Part shown: piece by piece, positions 44,500 to 53,309 of the stretch
Numbering within the stretch: position 1 is the first letter of the stretch
Layout of the letters: each line of letters begins with the position of its first letter
NCBI GenBank assembly: GCA_944324845.1
Contig: CALUXX010000009.1
Location: 1-54,439, forward strand
Source of the DNA: Candidatus Gastranaerophilales bacterium
GTDB lineage: Bacteria; Cyanobacteriota; Vampirovibrionia; Gastranaerophilales; Gastranaerophilaceae
Reading direction: 5' to 3'
Length of the DNA stretch: 54,439 nucleotides
Notes under the pieces: generated by a model
Databases searched by the model: none
What the model was told of the DNA's origin: nothing
Seen by the model: the letters and a program-made list of their open reading frames with translations, nothing else
Translations under genes and position numbers: made by a program

Positions 44500-44916
44500 A
44501 TGGGCGATTTAACAGTTGCAAACAAGGCACAAGGCAATACTTTTAAGGTAAAAGTTGACGGAAACGTTACTATTAGAAATACAAAAGGTAACGGACCTAT
44601 GAAAAATAATGAGGCTAAAACCGTTGTACAAGACGGTCAAGTGACCAATTATTATAAATGGGGTAACAAGGATTCTGCGACAAAAGAAAGAGCATTAAAT
44701 CTTAATGCTTCAAATTATTTGATTTTTGACAAATTAAGAAGTGCGGATAAATCTGATAAAAAAGGTGAAAAACTTACCCAATCTGATCTTGAGGCTCTTA
44801 GAAAGAATAAAGCACTTCAAAAAGAACTTGGTGTTACCGTAAAATATGATCCTGATGAAAAAGTTTATGGATTGTATGGCTCAAGTGGTTCAACTTTATA
44901 TTTTGATTTTGATTAA
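44500..44916 (+). CDS. Small unknown protein
   Basis: A 138-residue soluble protein, GGAGG 6 bases before the ATG. The N-terminal half is strand-rich ('NTFKVKVDGNVTIRNTKG'); the middle has a helix-loop 'EKLTQSDLEALRKNKALQ' and the end is aromatic and acidic ('YGLYGSSGSTLYFDFD'). No cysteines, signal peptide or membrane segment. The helix-loop faintly recalls an EF-hand-type segment but lacks a proper calcium loop. It may be surface-related; no family recognised. Confidence 0.6.
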   Translation: MGDLTVANKAQGNTFKVKVDGNVTIRNTKGNGPMKNNEAKTVVQDGQVTNYYKWGNKDSATKERALNLNASNYLIFDKLRSADKSDKKGEKLTQSDLEALRKNKALQKELGVTVKYDPDEKVYGLYGSSGSTLYFDFD

Positions 44917-44919
44917 TAT

Positions 44920-45561
44920 TTAAAATAAATTAAAAATTTCAAATATCGGTGGAATAAGATTTTCTACCGGTATTTTTTCGTCTAATTCCAATGTAATTGT
45001 CGGAATTTTACGTTCTACACCGCAATAAGTACCAAAGCTTCCCGGAGTCGGATAGCCGATACTGGCTTCTATCGGGTATCCGATAATATTTGATATCTTT
45101 TGTGCCTGAATTTCGGCGGGACCATCATAATTAACGACTTTGTAAGGTGCGTGTAGTGTTATAATCAATGATGGTGAGTATTTTTCTATAATATTTACAA
45201 CAAATTGTGTTTCAATTTCGCTGACAGGAGTTCTTCCTCCGTAATAATTTGTTGTGCAATCATCACAAGTTGCATTCTCACCTTGGTTAAGTCCCCAGTT
45301 TTGGGTTGGGAAATTCCTGTTCAAATCTACACCGCTTGCGTTTGTTCTGGTGTTTTTTGTCATTCCGTCAGGATTTAGGCATGGTATAAATATTTTATTA
45401 TCTATTTTTGGGGTAGATTTTAAGTATTCTTCTATTAAAAATTTCCCTTGAGGTTCGTCACCGTGAAAAACTCCTATTATTAATGTGGGGTTTTTCTTTA
45501 TATTTCCTACAAGTTCAATATTATTGCCAAGTTTTGTTTTTGTACTTTCGAGAATTTTCAT
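44920..45561 (-). CDS. M14-family zinc carboxypeptidase, MpaA-like amidase
   Basis: 213 residues from the ATG at 45559-45561 (MKILESTKTKLG); an earlier in-frame ATG at 45609 would overlap ftsY and is less likely. Zinc ligands H33 and E36 lie in 'GVFHGDEPQG'. 'CLNPDGMTKNTRTNASGVDL' with NRNFP gives the substrate Arg/Asn region, 'ITLHAPYK' the third zinc His, and 'TLELDEK' the general-base Glu. This compact form resembles MpaA, which cleaves gamma-D-Glu-mDAP in recycled murein peptides, though succinylglutamate desuccinylase-type members look similar. Lies just downstream of ftsY. Confidence 0.8.
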   Translation of the reverse strand: MKILESTKTKLGNNIELVGNIKKNPTLIIGVFHGDEPQGKFLIEEYLKSTPKIDNKIFIPCLNPDGMTKNTRTNASGVDLNRNFPTQNWGLNQGENATCDDCTTNYYGGRTPVSEIETQFVVNIIEKYSPSLIITLHAPYKVVNYDGPAEIQAQKISNIIGYPIEASIGYPTPGSFGTYCGVERKIPTITLELDEKIPVENLIPPIFEIFNLF

Positions 45562-45580
45562 AGATACTCTTATATAATAT

Positions 45581-46498
45581 TTATTCAAATATAGTTTCAA
45601 TAAATTCATCAGGGTTAAATGGCTTTAAATCTTCCATTTTCTCACCAACTCCAACAAGTTTGACAGGTAATTTCATTTCTTTGGCTATTGCAATAATTAT
45701 TGCTCCCTTTGAACTGCCATCAAGTTTTGTTAGGGCGATTGATGTAATATTTACAGCCTGTGTGAATACTTTTGCTTGTTGTAGTCCGTTTTGTCCTGTA
45801 TTTGCATCAATTACTAATATGCTTTCTCTTAATGCTTCAGGTGCTTGTTTATCAATTACGGTTTTGATTTTTGCAAGCTCTTCCATTAGGTTGAATTTGT
45901 TTTGTAATCTACCTGCCGTGTCAACTAAAATAACATCGTAGGCTTCTTCTTTAGCCTTCTGTATCGCTTCGTAAACAACAGAAGCCGGATCAGCCTTATC
46001 CCTGCGGACAATATCCGCTCCGGCTCTTTCTGACCAAATGTTTAATTGCTCTTCTGCTGCTGCTCTGAATGTGTCGCCAGCTGCAATAAGAACTTTTTTC
46101 CCCTCTTTCTTAAACAGATAAGCCATCTTTGCTATTAATGTCGTTTTCCCTGCGCCGTTAACTCCCGCAATAAAATATATGTTTAATTCGTTATCCTTAT
46201 AAGATAACTCGGTTGTACCGGCATCGGAAAGTGTCTTTTTAAATTCTTCTTTTAAGTACATTTTTAGTTCAGATGGTTTGGCATTTTTCATCTTGCGAAG
46301 CCTATCTACAAGTTCTGCAGCATACCCAACCCCTAAATCTGCACTGATTAATGTGTCCTCTATATCATCAAGCGTAAATTCTGAATACCTTTCCTCAGTT
46401 TCATCTATATTAGCTAATACATTCCCCACTAAGTTCTGTGTGGTATTCGATATCTTTTGCTTGAAATCCTCTATTTTACTTTTTAGAAATCCAAACAT
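45581..46498 (-). CDS. ftsY: Signal recognition particle receptor FtsY
   Basis: 305 residues: an N domain of helices (about 1-90) and a GTPase G domain with P-loop 'GVNGAGKTT' (112-120), 'DTFRAAAEEQL', 'DTAGRLQNK', 'TKLDGSSKGG'-like 'TKLDGSSKGAIII' and 'GVGEKMEDLKPF'. The long acidic A domain is absent, as in many bacteria outside Proteobacteria. FtsY docks SRP-ribosome complexes at the membrane and hands them to SecYEG. The stop is 20 bases before the preferred start of the M14 gene. Confidence 0.95.
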   Translation of the reverse strand: MFGFLKSKIEDFKQKISNTTQNLVGNVLANIDETEERYSEFTLDDIEDTLISADLGVGYAAELVDRLRKMKNAKPSELKMYLKEEFKKTLSDAGTTELSYKDNELNIYFIAGVNGAGKTTLIAKMAYLFKKEGKKVLIAAGDTFRAAAEEQLNIWSERAGADIVRRDKADPASVVYEAIQKAKEEAYDVILVDTAGRLQNKFNLMEELAKIKTVIDKQAPEALRESILVIDANTGQNGLQQAKVFTQAVNITSIALTKLDGSSKGAIIIAIAKEMKLPVKLVGVGEKMEDLKPFNPDEFIETIFE

Positions 46499-46519
46499 GC
46501 CATGATTTTAACATAAAAG

Positions 46520-46795
46520 TTATTTATCTTCACCCCATTTTATTTCCGGTCGAAAATCTTTTACCTTGATATTGTATTTTAAACATTGCCAACGTTTGAA
46601 AAATTGTAGTTGTCGCTTTAATAGGCGGTATTTGTTTTTGATGTCTTTGCGGGTTTGCAACATATCTTTTAGTATGAAATAAATATATGCAATTTCACCC
46701 CATATAGTTTCAGGTACTATAATGTATTCCTCTTCATCAAAATTTTCGTCTAAATATTTTACGTATGCTTCGTGTTCTTCCCGAGTTTTCTTCAT
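46520..46795 (-). CDS. Small unknown protein
   Basis: 91 residues, highly charged, with helices 'KKTREEHEAYVKYLDENFDE' and 'LLKRQLQFFKRWQCLKYNIK'. 'IWGEIAYIYFILKDMLQ' is a moderately hydrophobic helix but not a clear membrane segment. A poly-basic patch follows. No recognisable domain. It lies upstream of ftsY on the same strand, 21 bases away, so it may be transcribed with ftsY. Confidence 0.5.
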   Translation of the reverse strand: MKKTREEHEAYVKYLDENFDEEEYIIVPETIWGEIAYIYFILKDMLQTRKDIKNKYRLLKRQLQFFKRWQCLKYNIKVKDFRPEIKWGEDK

Positions 46796-46911
46796 AATAC
46801 TTCTTGTTTCATATTGTTACACATTTAACGAATATAGCAATCAATTATCTATAATATAAATCAGAAAGTTATACATTTGTCAATATTATATTAAAATTCT
46901 AAACTGTTATT

Positions 46912-47127
46912 ATGCTAGATATAAAACAAGAAATTGAAATTTTATTATTAAAGAAAAGACTTTCTATGCGTAAGATTGTTGCTCTTATGAAAGAGGCAGG
47001 GTATGATATTCCTCAACAGAGCACTGTATCAACAGCTTTTAATAATAAACGTATCAGATTTGAAAATGTTCAAGAAATTCTTGATTTTCTTGGATATGAG
47101 TTAAGGATTCATGAAAAGCAAAAGTAA
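46912..47127 (+). CDS. Mini helix-turn-helix protein, tandem copy 1
   Basis: 71 residues, first of three adjacent paralogs of identical length. 'KKRLSMRKIVALMKEAGYDI' and 'VSTAFNNKRIRFENVQEIL' form a helix-turn-helix-like pair, ending 'DFLGYELRIHEKQK'. The pattern resembles short XRE-type DNA-binding domains. The copy differs most from the other two, mainly in the recognition-helix region. No separate ribosome-binding site is obvious. Function as a regulator is inferred. Confidence 0.65.
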   Translation: MLDIKQEIEILLLKKRLSMRKIVALMKEAGYDIPQQSTVSTAFNNKRIRFENVQEILDFLGYELRIHEKQK

Positions 47128-47151
47128 AAAATAGGAAGTATTAGTTATATT

Positions 47152-47367
47152 ATGCTTAATATTTACGAGGAAATCAGAATAATACTTTTACGTAAGGGGT
47201 TGTCCATGCGTAAACTGGCTGCTAAATTATCGGAAATGGGATATAAAGTTCCTGTAAAAGGTGGTTTGTCTGAACAATTTAAACATGAGCGAGTTCGTTT
47301 CAAGACAGTTCAGCAGATACTTGATTTTTTAGGGTATGAAATAATTATTCAAGAAAAACTGAAATAG
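47152..47367 (+). CDS. Mini helix-turn-helix protein, tandem copy 2
   Basis: 71 residues, 24 bases after copy 1. 'MLNIYEEIRIILLRKGLSMR' and 'KTVQQILDFLGYEIIIQEKL' are nearly the same as in copy 3. The loop and presumed recognition region ('SEMGYKVPVKGGLSEQFKHE') differ from its sisters, suggesting divergence in DNA target while the scaffold is kept. Weak GGAAG precedes the ATG. Confidence 0.65.
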   Translation: MLNIYEEIRIILLRKGLSMRKLAAKLSEMGYKVPVKGGLSEQFKHERVRFKTVQQILDFLGYEIIIQEKLK

Positions 47368-47369
47368 AA

Positions 47370-47585
47370 ATGCTAAATATATACGAAGAAATAAAAATAA
47401 TATTACTTAGAAAAGGATTATCTTTGAGAAAACTTGCATCTAAAATGCAGGAACAAGGTTATGATGTTCCTGTACCTGATGCAATTTCTGCACCATTTAG
47501 AAGAAAACGCGTCAGGTTTGAGATGGTTCAGGAGATACTGGATTTTCTTGGGTATGAAATAATTATTCGCGAAAAGCAAAAGTAG
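47370..47585 (+). CDS. Mini helix-turn-helix protein, tandem copy 3
   Basis: 71 residues starting 2 bases after the stop of copy 2, so the pair is translationally coupled. 'MLNIYEEIKIILLRKGLSLR' and 'EMVQEILDFLGYEIIIREKQ' match copy 2 closely; 'QEQGYDVPVPDAISAPFRRK' is the variable part. A bidirectional terminator follows at 47604. Role probably transcriptional; unproven. Confidence 0.65.
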   Translation: MLNIYEEIKIILLRKGLSLRKLASKMQEQGYDVPVPDAISAPFRRKRVRFEMVQEILDFLGYEIIIREKQK

Positions 47586-47603
47586 AATTGAATTTTATTT
47601 ATA

Positions 47604-47640
47604 AAAAATATGATGTTGATAATTTCAACATCATATTTTT
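47604..47640. terminator. Bidirectional terminator between HTH genes and serS
   Basis: A 16-bp perfect stem, AAAAATATGATGTTGA with TCAACATCATATTTTT and a 5-base loop, with A and T runs at both ends, between two convergent units. Confidence 0.85.
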
Positions 47641-47670
47641 ATTATTAGTATGAACTATTTAAATATTATT

Positions 47671-48936
47671 TTAAATTTTATCGAAGCCTGTATATTTTCT
47701 AAGAACTTCAGGAATGATGATAGAACCATCTGCTTGTTGATAGTTTTCTATGATAGCAGCGAATGTTCTACCAACTGCAAGACCTGAACCGTTTATAGTG
47801 TGGACAAATCTTGTTTTTCCTGTTGCGGCTTCTTTGTATCTGATATTTGCTCTTCTTGCTTGGTAATCTCCGTAATTTGAGCAACTGGAGATTTCTTTAT
47901 AAGTATTATAAGAAGGCATCCATACTTCTAAATCCCAGCATTTGTTAGCTGAAAATCCGATATCAGCTGTACAAAGTGCTACTTTTCTGTATGGAAGTTT
48001 TAATAATTGAAGCATTCTTTCGCCATCTGCAGTTAGTTTAGCGTGTTCTTCAGCAGAGGTTTCAGGAGTTGTATATTTAACCATTTCTACTTTATTGAAT
48101 TGGTGTACTCTGATAAGACCTCTTGTATCTTTTCCTGCTGAACCTGCTTCTCTTCTGAAGCATGGTGTATAAGCAGTCATATATTTTGGAAGTTCATCTT
48201 CTGATAGAATTTCGCCAGCATAGATATTTGTTACAGGAACTTCTGCGGTTGGGATTAAGTATAAATCTTCATCAACGCATTTATACATATCATCTTTAAA
48301 TTTAGGAAGTTGACCTGTACCGGTCATTGTTGCTGCGTTTGCCATAAATGGAGGCAGGATTTCTTCATAGCCTTCATTTTGGGTATGTTCATCAAGGAAG
48401 AAGTTGATTATGGCTCTTTCAAGTTTTGCACCTTTTCCTCTATATAGTGTGAATCTTGATTGTGATAATTTTACACCACGTTCAAAATCAACAAGATTTT
48501 TTTCTTCGCAGATATCCCAGTGGGCTTTATATTCAAAATCAAACTTTGTAGGTTCGCCCCAAGTTGAAACAACAACGTTGTCATCTTCTGATATGCCGAT
48601 TGGAGTTGTTTCATCAGGGATATTTGGGATATGAAGCAAAATATTTTTTTGTCTTGCATCTAATTCTGTTTGTTTTTCTTCTAATTCTTTAATTTCATCG
48701 CCGAGTTTGCGGACATCTTCTTGGATGGCATCAGTATTTTCGCCATTTTTTTTCATAAGACCGATTTTTTGAGATTCATTTTTTCTACGGGCTCTCATTT
48801 CATCCGCTTGGGTTTGTATTTTTCTTCTTTCTTCGTCTATTTTTATTACTTCATCGATAGACAAATCAGGGTTTCTTCTTTTTAGCAGTTCATTAATCTT
48901 TTCGGGATTTTCCCTAATTAATTTAATATCAAGCAT
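47671..48936 (-). CDS. serS: Seryl-tRNA synthetase
   Basis: 421 residues. The N-terminal coiled-coil arm (about 30-105) has '[20 protein letters not shown]'. The class II core carries motif 2 '[20 protein letters not shown]' and motif 3 '[19 protein letters not shown]', with '[13 protein letters not shown]' before it. It charges tRNA-Ser, such as the tRNA-Ser(GGA) at 19713. AAGGAGA-type sequence precedes the ATG. Expressed alone. Confidence 0.96.
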   Translation of the reverse strand: MLDIKLIRENPEKINELLKRRNPDLSIDEVIKIDEERRKIQTQADEMRARRKNESQKIGLMKKNGENTDAIQEDVRKLGDEIKELEEKQTELDARQKNILLHIPNIPDETTPIGISEDDNVVVSTWGEPTKFDFEYKAHWDICEEKNLVDFERGVKLSQSRFTLYRGKGAKLERAIINFFLDEHTQNEGYEEILPPFMANAATMTGTGQLPKFKDDMYKCVDEDLYLIPTAEVPVTNIYAGEILSEDELPKYMTAYTPCFRREAGSAGKDTRGLIRVHQFNKVEMVKYTTPETSAEEHAKLTADGERMLQLLKLPYRKVALCTADIGFSANKCWDLEVWMPSYNTYKEISSCSNYGDYQARRANIRYKEAATGKTRFVHTINGSGLAVGRTFAAIIENYQQADGSIIIPEVLRKYTGFDKI

Positions 48937-49039
48937 AATGACCTCTTTCTCCTTCTATTTCAGTACTTGCATTCTATTTTAAACATGACTAATAATCAAG
49001 TTGTGATTTGATTTTTTAGGAGTGTCAGGCAATTAAAAT

Positions 49040-49067
49040 TTGCAAAATTTTTGAAATAATGTATAAT
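49040..49067 (+). promoter_or_regulatory. Candidate promoter of the 49091 gene
   Basis: TTGCAA (49040-49045) and a perfect TATAAT (49062-49067) with a 16-base spacer, 24 bases before the start. Confidence 0.6.
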
Positions 49068-49090
49068 AGTAGTGTTCTTAGGGAGATGTA

Positions 49091-49414
49091 ATGTTCAAGA
49101 AACTTGCAAAACAACTTAAAGCGTCAAGAAAGGAAATTGGGTGTTTCCCAATGGATTCGCCTGTTGACGATTTAAAGGTGGAAACAAAAAAGACATTTCT
49201 TAAGGGATTATCCAGGCATGCTCTAAATTTGTACGAAAGAAAAACTGATATTACAAATTTCACAAGGCTTGCTCTTTCAAATCCTGAAAACAATTCGCAT
49301 AATGAGATTGTAGATGAGTTGTTCCACAAAGAGGGTGTAGTTGATCCTTTTAGTGAAGATGCTTTGTTTTCTTTGACAGAAAATCAAAAATTTTTAAAAG
49401 ATTTAGGGCTGTAA
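49091..49414 (+). CDS. Small unknown protein
   Basis: 107 residues, GGGAG 6 bases before the ATG and a good promoter just upstream. Basic N-terminus 'FKKLAKQLKASRKEIGCFPM', then an alpha-rich body 'LSRHALNLYERKTDITNFTR' and 'SHNEIVDELFHKEGVVDPF'. No signal peptide, membrane helix or known motif. Followed 87 bases later by another small unknown gene. Family not recognised. Confidence 0.6.
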   Translation: MFKKLAKQLKASRKEIGCFPMDSPVDDLKVETKKTFLKGLSRHALNLYERKTDITNFTRLALSNPENNSHNEIVDELFHKEGVVDPFSEDALFSLTENQKFLKDLGL

Positions 49415-49501
49415 TTTATTCGATATAAGCGAATTGTTAATATTTGTAACAGTTACTAGCAAAATTTTCTATGAGCAGTTTTACTTTCATAGGAGGTATT
49501 T

Positions 49502-50080
49502 ATGAATACAAATTATAGTGGAAATCGCCCTACATTTACCGCAACTTTATCAGTGAATAATTTTAAATTAAATCAGGAAAAAGTTAGTGCTGTAAGTAAA
49601 GAATTTGCGAAAAATACTTTACATTATACGCAAGACTTTTTGAATATAAATAAAACTCCAATAAAAAGAGAAGATGGAAGTACATTTTATATTTTAGATT
49701 TTACTAATCAAAAGACATCAGCCGGATTTATTCTTGATATTGCGTCTTTTAAAAAATGGTTTGATGAAACTCCTGTTTCTGATATTGCGCAATCTTTTAC
49801 AAGGGCATTTAAGTATGCAAAACTGAAGGAAAATAAGAAGGTTCAAGTTGATGAAATCCGTAAATATTATGATAGTTCAATGAATCAATCAATGTTGAAT
49901 AGGATGAAATATGAATCAACACAGAATCCTGTTTATAAGACTTTGTATGAAAGAAATGAAAAAAGAGCAAAAACTTTAGAAACGGAATTAAAAAAGACAA
50001 AGGCTCATTTTGAAAATATTGAAAATAAAATTCAAGATAAGTCGATTGGAAATCTTTTAAATTGGTGGGAAGAATACTAG
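49502..50080 (+). CDS. Small unknown protein with N-terminal motif
   Basis: 192 residues, strong AGGAGG 6 bases before the ATG. 'NRPTFTATLSV' (residues 8-18) is an instance of the short N-terminal motif (Phe-x-Ala). The body has 'FYILDFTNQKTSAGFILDI' (strands) and 'VSDIAQSFTRAFKYAKL' (helix); the last 70 residues form a coiled coil ('NEKRAKTLETELKKTKAHF'), ending 'NLLNWWEEY'. No signal peptide. Terminator directly after. Family unknown. Confidence 0.65.
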   Translation: MNTNYSGNRPTFTATLSVNNFKLNQEKVSAVSKEFAKNTLHYTQDFLNINKTPIKREDGSTFYILDFTNQKTSAGFILDIASFKKWFDETPVSDIAQSFTRAFKYAKLKENKKVQVDEIRKYYDSSMNQSMLNRMKYESTQNPVYKTLYERNEKRAKTLETELKKTKAHFENIENKIQDKSIGNLLNWWEEY

Positions 50081-50084
50081 AGTG

Positions 50085-50117
50085 AAAAAAGTTCCTTGTA
50101 TAAGGAACTTTTTTTTT
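50085..50117 (+). terminator. Terminator after the 49502 gene
   Basis: AAAAAAGTTCCTT with AAGGAACTTTTTTT and a 4-base loop, nine T at the end. Confidence 0.9.
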
Positions 50118-50271
50118 GAATATTAAATTAGCCAAATGGCGAATTGTGCTGTAATTTTGTCGGGCTTACTCTTATAGACATTGCAGAGTGCATTTATGAT
50201 TTAGTTCTCAAATCTTTTATTTTTAAAGGGTGTGAGTTGTTATATTGCTTATATAAATTACGAGGAAGATA

Positions 50272-52017
50272 ATGAGTGAGTGTATAAATGTTTGTCTAGC
50301 GAGTGATGACAATTATTCCAAGTATGCAGGAGTTGTAATAGCTTCGATATTAGCAAATGCTAATTCGACAGACAAATTAAATTTTTATATTTTAGATGGT
50401 GGAATTTCAAAAGAAAACAGGCAAAGAATTTTGGAATTAAAATCAATCAAAGATTGTGAGATGAATTTTATAACAATATATGAGGGGTTATTTGAGGAGT
50501 ATAAAAAGGTTAAAACACATGAATATATAACACTTGTTACATATTACAGGTTGAAATTGGCATCAATTTTAACAAATATTTCGAAGGTTATATATTTAGA
50601 TTGTGATGTTGTGGTAGAGAGTTCTTTAAAAGATTTATATAACAAGGAATTAGGTGATTATCCTTTAGCTGGAGTGTTGGATATAAGTTTAAAAAGTGTG
50701 AAAAAAAATCCTACTTATGTGAATGTCGGAATGCTTTTAATGAATTTAGAAAGTATTCGCAAGCAAAATATAGAAACCAAATTTGTACAGTGGACGAATG
50801 AGCATTTTGAAAAAATAAAAACGGGAGATCAAGAGATAATAAATGAAGTTTGTCGTGGAAACATTTTGATAATAGAAGATGAATGGAATGTTCAATCAAG
50901 CAATTTTACAAATCGTTCGAGCTATACGAACAATTCTAAAATTATTCATTTTACTTCGAAAAGGAAACCTTGGCATTATGCGTCTTTTAGTTTTCATAGG
51001 GATTTATATTTTAAATATTTGCAACTAACACCATGGAAATTATCAGAAAAAGAATTAAATCATTGGACAAAGGATAATCAAAAAGCATCAATAATTTCTT
51101 ATTTAAAATATCGTCCGTTATTTTTTCTAAGACCGAGATTTTACAAGGCATTATTTTACACCTATTTCAAACCTGTGCCTCAAAAGAAAAATATAAAAAT
51201 ATTGGTTGCTTATCATAAAAAAGATAAATTATACAACAATAATTTCTTAATTCCTATTCATTGCGGCCGAGCGATAGCCGTTCAAAAATATAAAGAGGGT
51301 AAAATTTCTGTATCAGATTTTGATTGGATGATAGAAAATTTATTAGGAGATGATACAGGGGAAAACATTTCCCATTTGAATTTAACATTAAATGAAATGA
51401 CTGCAATATATTGGGCATGGAAAAATTATGACAAAATAGGAAATCCTGATTATATTGGTTTAAATCATTATCGTAGATTTTTTGATATAAATTATTCCAA
51501 AATAGATAGAATTCTTGCGAAATATGATTTTATCAAACATAAGCATTCTCGTTCCAAACAAAGTTTTTATAAACTGTGGGGCATGGAATATGGTAGAAGT
51601 GTTGAATTTATGGATAATGCTATTTCAATTTGTAAGAGAGTAAATTTCAAAGAAGGTGTTAATATCGAGAAATTTTTAAAAGGTAATATTCATCGAGGTT
51701 TTTGTAATATGTTTGTCATGTCGCGGAAAGATTTTTTCAAATATTGTAATTTTGTTTTTCCGATAATTTTGGAACTTCCTCAGGATATTAAATATGGCAG
51801 ACAAGCCGGATATTTTGCAGAATTGTTGACATCTTATTATTTATATGAACTTTCTAAGCGTAAAAAGGCTTTTAGTACATCAATCACAAGTTATTTTGAA
51901 GATAGTAGTACAAATTTTGTAAAGGATAATATCTTTTCCGTAAAGGTTGAAAAACTTTCTGACAAAGCTCACATGATAATAAAATTTTTGGGACTAAAAA
52001 TGAAATTAAAATATTGA
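50272..52017 (+). CDS. Two-domain glycosyltransferase: GT8 plus DUF4422
   Basis: 581 residues. The N-terminal GT8 domain (about 1-250) has 'VCLASDDNYSKYAGVVIASI', the metal-binding D110-C-D112 in 'VIYLDCDVV', 'NVGMLLMNL', 'TGDQEIIN' and 'IIHFTSKRKPWH', all typical of LgtC-like retaining transferases. From about 308 a DUF4422 domain follows, with 'ILVAYHKKDKL', 'YWAWKNYDKIGNPDYIGLNH' and 'YRRFF'. DUF4422 domains commonly accompany capsule or LPS sugar genes. The next gene makes UDP-galactofuranose, so the product may extend a galactose- or Galf-containing surface glycan. Substrates are inferred. Confidence 0.85.
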   Translation: MSECINVCLASDDNYSKYAGVVIASILANANSTDKLNFYILDGGISKENRQRILELKSIKDCEMNFITIYEGLFEEYKKVKTHEYITLVTYYRLKLASILTNISKVIYLDCDVVVESSLKDLYNKELGDYPLAGVLDISLKSVKKNPTYVNVGMLLMNLESIRKQNIETKFVQWTNEHFEKIKTGDQEIINEVCRGNILIIEDEWNVQSSNFTNRSSYTNNSKIIHFTSKRKPWHYASFSFHRDLYFKYLQLTPWKLSEKELNHWTKDNQKASIISYLKYRPLFFLRPRFYKALFYTYFKPVPQKKNIKILVAYHKKDKLYNNNFLIPIHCGRAIAVQKYKEGKISVSDFDWMIENLLGDDTGENISHLNLTLNEMTAIYWAWKNYDKIGNPDYIGLNHYRRFFDINYSKIDRILAKYDFIKHKHSRSKQSFYKLWGMEYGRSVEFMDNAISICKRVNFKEGVNIEKFLKGNIHRGFCNMFVMSRKDFFKYCNFVFPIILELPQDIKYGRQAGYFAELLTSYYLYELSKRKKAFSTSITSYFEDSSTNFVKDNIFSVKVEKLSDKAHMIIKFLGLKMKLKY

Positions 52018-52035
52018 TATAATATGGGATTTTAA

Positions 52036-52131
52036 ATGTTAACCTTGTTGAAAAAATCTTTATTTTTCGATATTATAAAAGGAAGTTTAAAGTCTTTTTT
52101 ACGTAATATTATAAAGATTCAGGTTTGGTAA
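52036..52131 (+). CDS. Possible 31-residue ORF, weakly supported
   Basis: MLTLLKKSLFFDIIKGSLKS followed by FLRNIIKIQVW fills most of the 133-base gap between the glycosyltransferase and glf. It is a basic amphipathic helix. GGGA lies 8 bases upstream, with no stronger support. It could be a small membrane-binding peptide, a remnant, or chance. Confidence 0.2.
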   Translation: MLTLLKKSLFFDIIKGSLKSFLRNIIKIQVW

Positions 52132-52150
52132 AAAGGTAGGAAAGTATATT

Positions 52151-53284
52151 ATGGTAAAGTTAAATATTGTAGTAGGAGCAGGGTTTAGCGGAGCGGTAAT
52201 TGCCAATTTAGTTGCCGACAAACTTAATGAAAAAGTTATCGTAATTGAAAAAAAAGATCATATAGCAGGAAACAGCTATGATTATCGTGATGAAAACGGA
52301 ATTATGATACACAAATACGGCTCTCATATTTTCCATACAAATAATGAAAAAGTATGGAAATTCCTAAAACAATTCACAGACTTTAATACTTATATGCACA
52401 AAGTTGTTGGTATTCTTGATGGAATAGAAGCACCAATTCCTTTCAATTTTAATACTTTATATAAAGTTTTTCCTGCGACAATGGCCAAAAGACTTGAAAC
52501 AAAATTGTTAGATGCTTTCCCTTATAATTCAAAAGTTCCAATTTTGGAATTTCAAAAACAAGATGATGATGATTTGCAATATCTAGCAAATTATGTATAT
52601 GAAAAAATCTTTTTGAATTATACAACCAAACAATGGGGAGTAACACCAAAAGATGTTGATGATGGTGTAACTGCAAGAGTTCCTGTTTATTTGTCACTTG
52701 ATGACAGATATTTTCAAGATAAATACCAAGGGATACCATTAAACGGTTATACAAAAGTTGTGGAAAACATGCTTAGTCATAAAAATATTGAAGTTGTTTT
52801 GAATACTGATTATGAAACTTTCAAAAATAATACTCAAAATACGATTGACTGGCATGATGTAAGAATTTTTTATACAGGTTCTATAGATGAATTTTTCAAT
52901 TATAAGTATGGACAACTTTCATATCGCAGTGTAAATTTCAAATTAGAAACACATGATGTTGAATTTTATCAATCACATGCTTGTATAAATTATCCGAATA
53001 ACTACGATTTTACAAGAATACATGAATATAAACATTACTTGAATGACAAATCTGAAAAAACCGTTATTGCAAAAGAGTATTCGGAATTTTTCGAACTTGG
53101 CAAGAATGAAAGATGTTATCCGATAGCGAGCGATGAAAATTTTGAACTATACGCAAAATATCTTGAAGATGCAAAGCAGTTGGATAATGTTTATTTCTTA
53201 GGCAGGCTTGGAGATTACAAATATTACAATATTGATTCTGCAGTTGCTCGTGCGCTTGAATTATTTGAAAGTTTAACTGCATAA
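52151..53284 (+). CDS. glf: UDP-galactopyranose mutase
   Basis: 377 residues. The FAD Rossmann motif is 'VVGAGFSGAVIA' (7-18), then 'GNSYDYRDENGIMIHKYGSH' with 'IFHTN', and 'YEKIFLNYTTKQWG', all diagnostic. The substrate arginines are in 'VTARVPVYLSLDDRYFQ' and later. It converts UDP-Galp to UDP-Galf in the cytosol using reduced FAD, feeding galactofuranose into LPS, capsule or other glycans. AGGAA precedes the ATG by 8 bases. Its position after the GT8-DUF4422 gene suggests a common pathway. Confidence 0.95.
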   Translation: MVKLNIVVGAGFSGAVIANLVADKLNEKVIVIEKKDHIAGNSYDYRDENGIMIHKYGSHIFHTNNEKVWKFLKQFTDFNTYMHKVVGILDGIEAPIPFNFNTLYKVFPATMAKRLETKLLDAFPYNSKVPILEFQKQDDDDLQYLANYVYEKIFLNYTTKQWGVTPKDVDDGVTARVPVYLSLDDRYFQDKYQGIPLNGYTKVVENMLSHKNIEVVLNTDYETFKNNTQNTIDWHDVRIFYTGSIDEFFNYKYGQLSYRSVNFKLETHDVEFYQSHACINYPNNYDFTRIHEYKHYLNDKSEKTVIAKEYSEFFELGKNERCYPIASDENFELYAKYLEDAKQLDNVYFLGRLGDYKYYNIDSAVARALELFESLTA

Positions 53285-53309
53285 TTATAGGCATGCCCAA
53301 TTATAAGGA

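Noticed and set aside
45562-45609. Upstream ATG for the M14 peptidase
   Set aside because: It would overlap ftsY by 29 bases and add an unconserved 16-residue tail.
52036-52131. 31-residue ORF as a confident gene
   Set aside because: Weak ribosome-binding site and no other support; kept at low confidence only.
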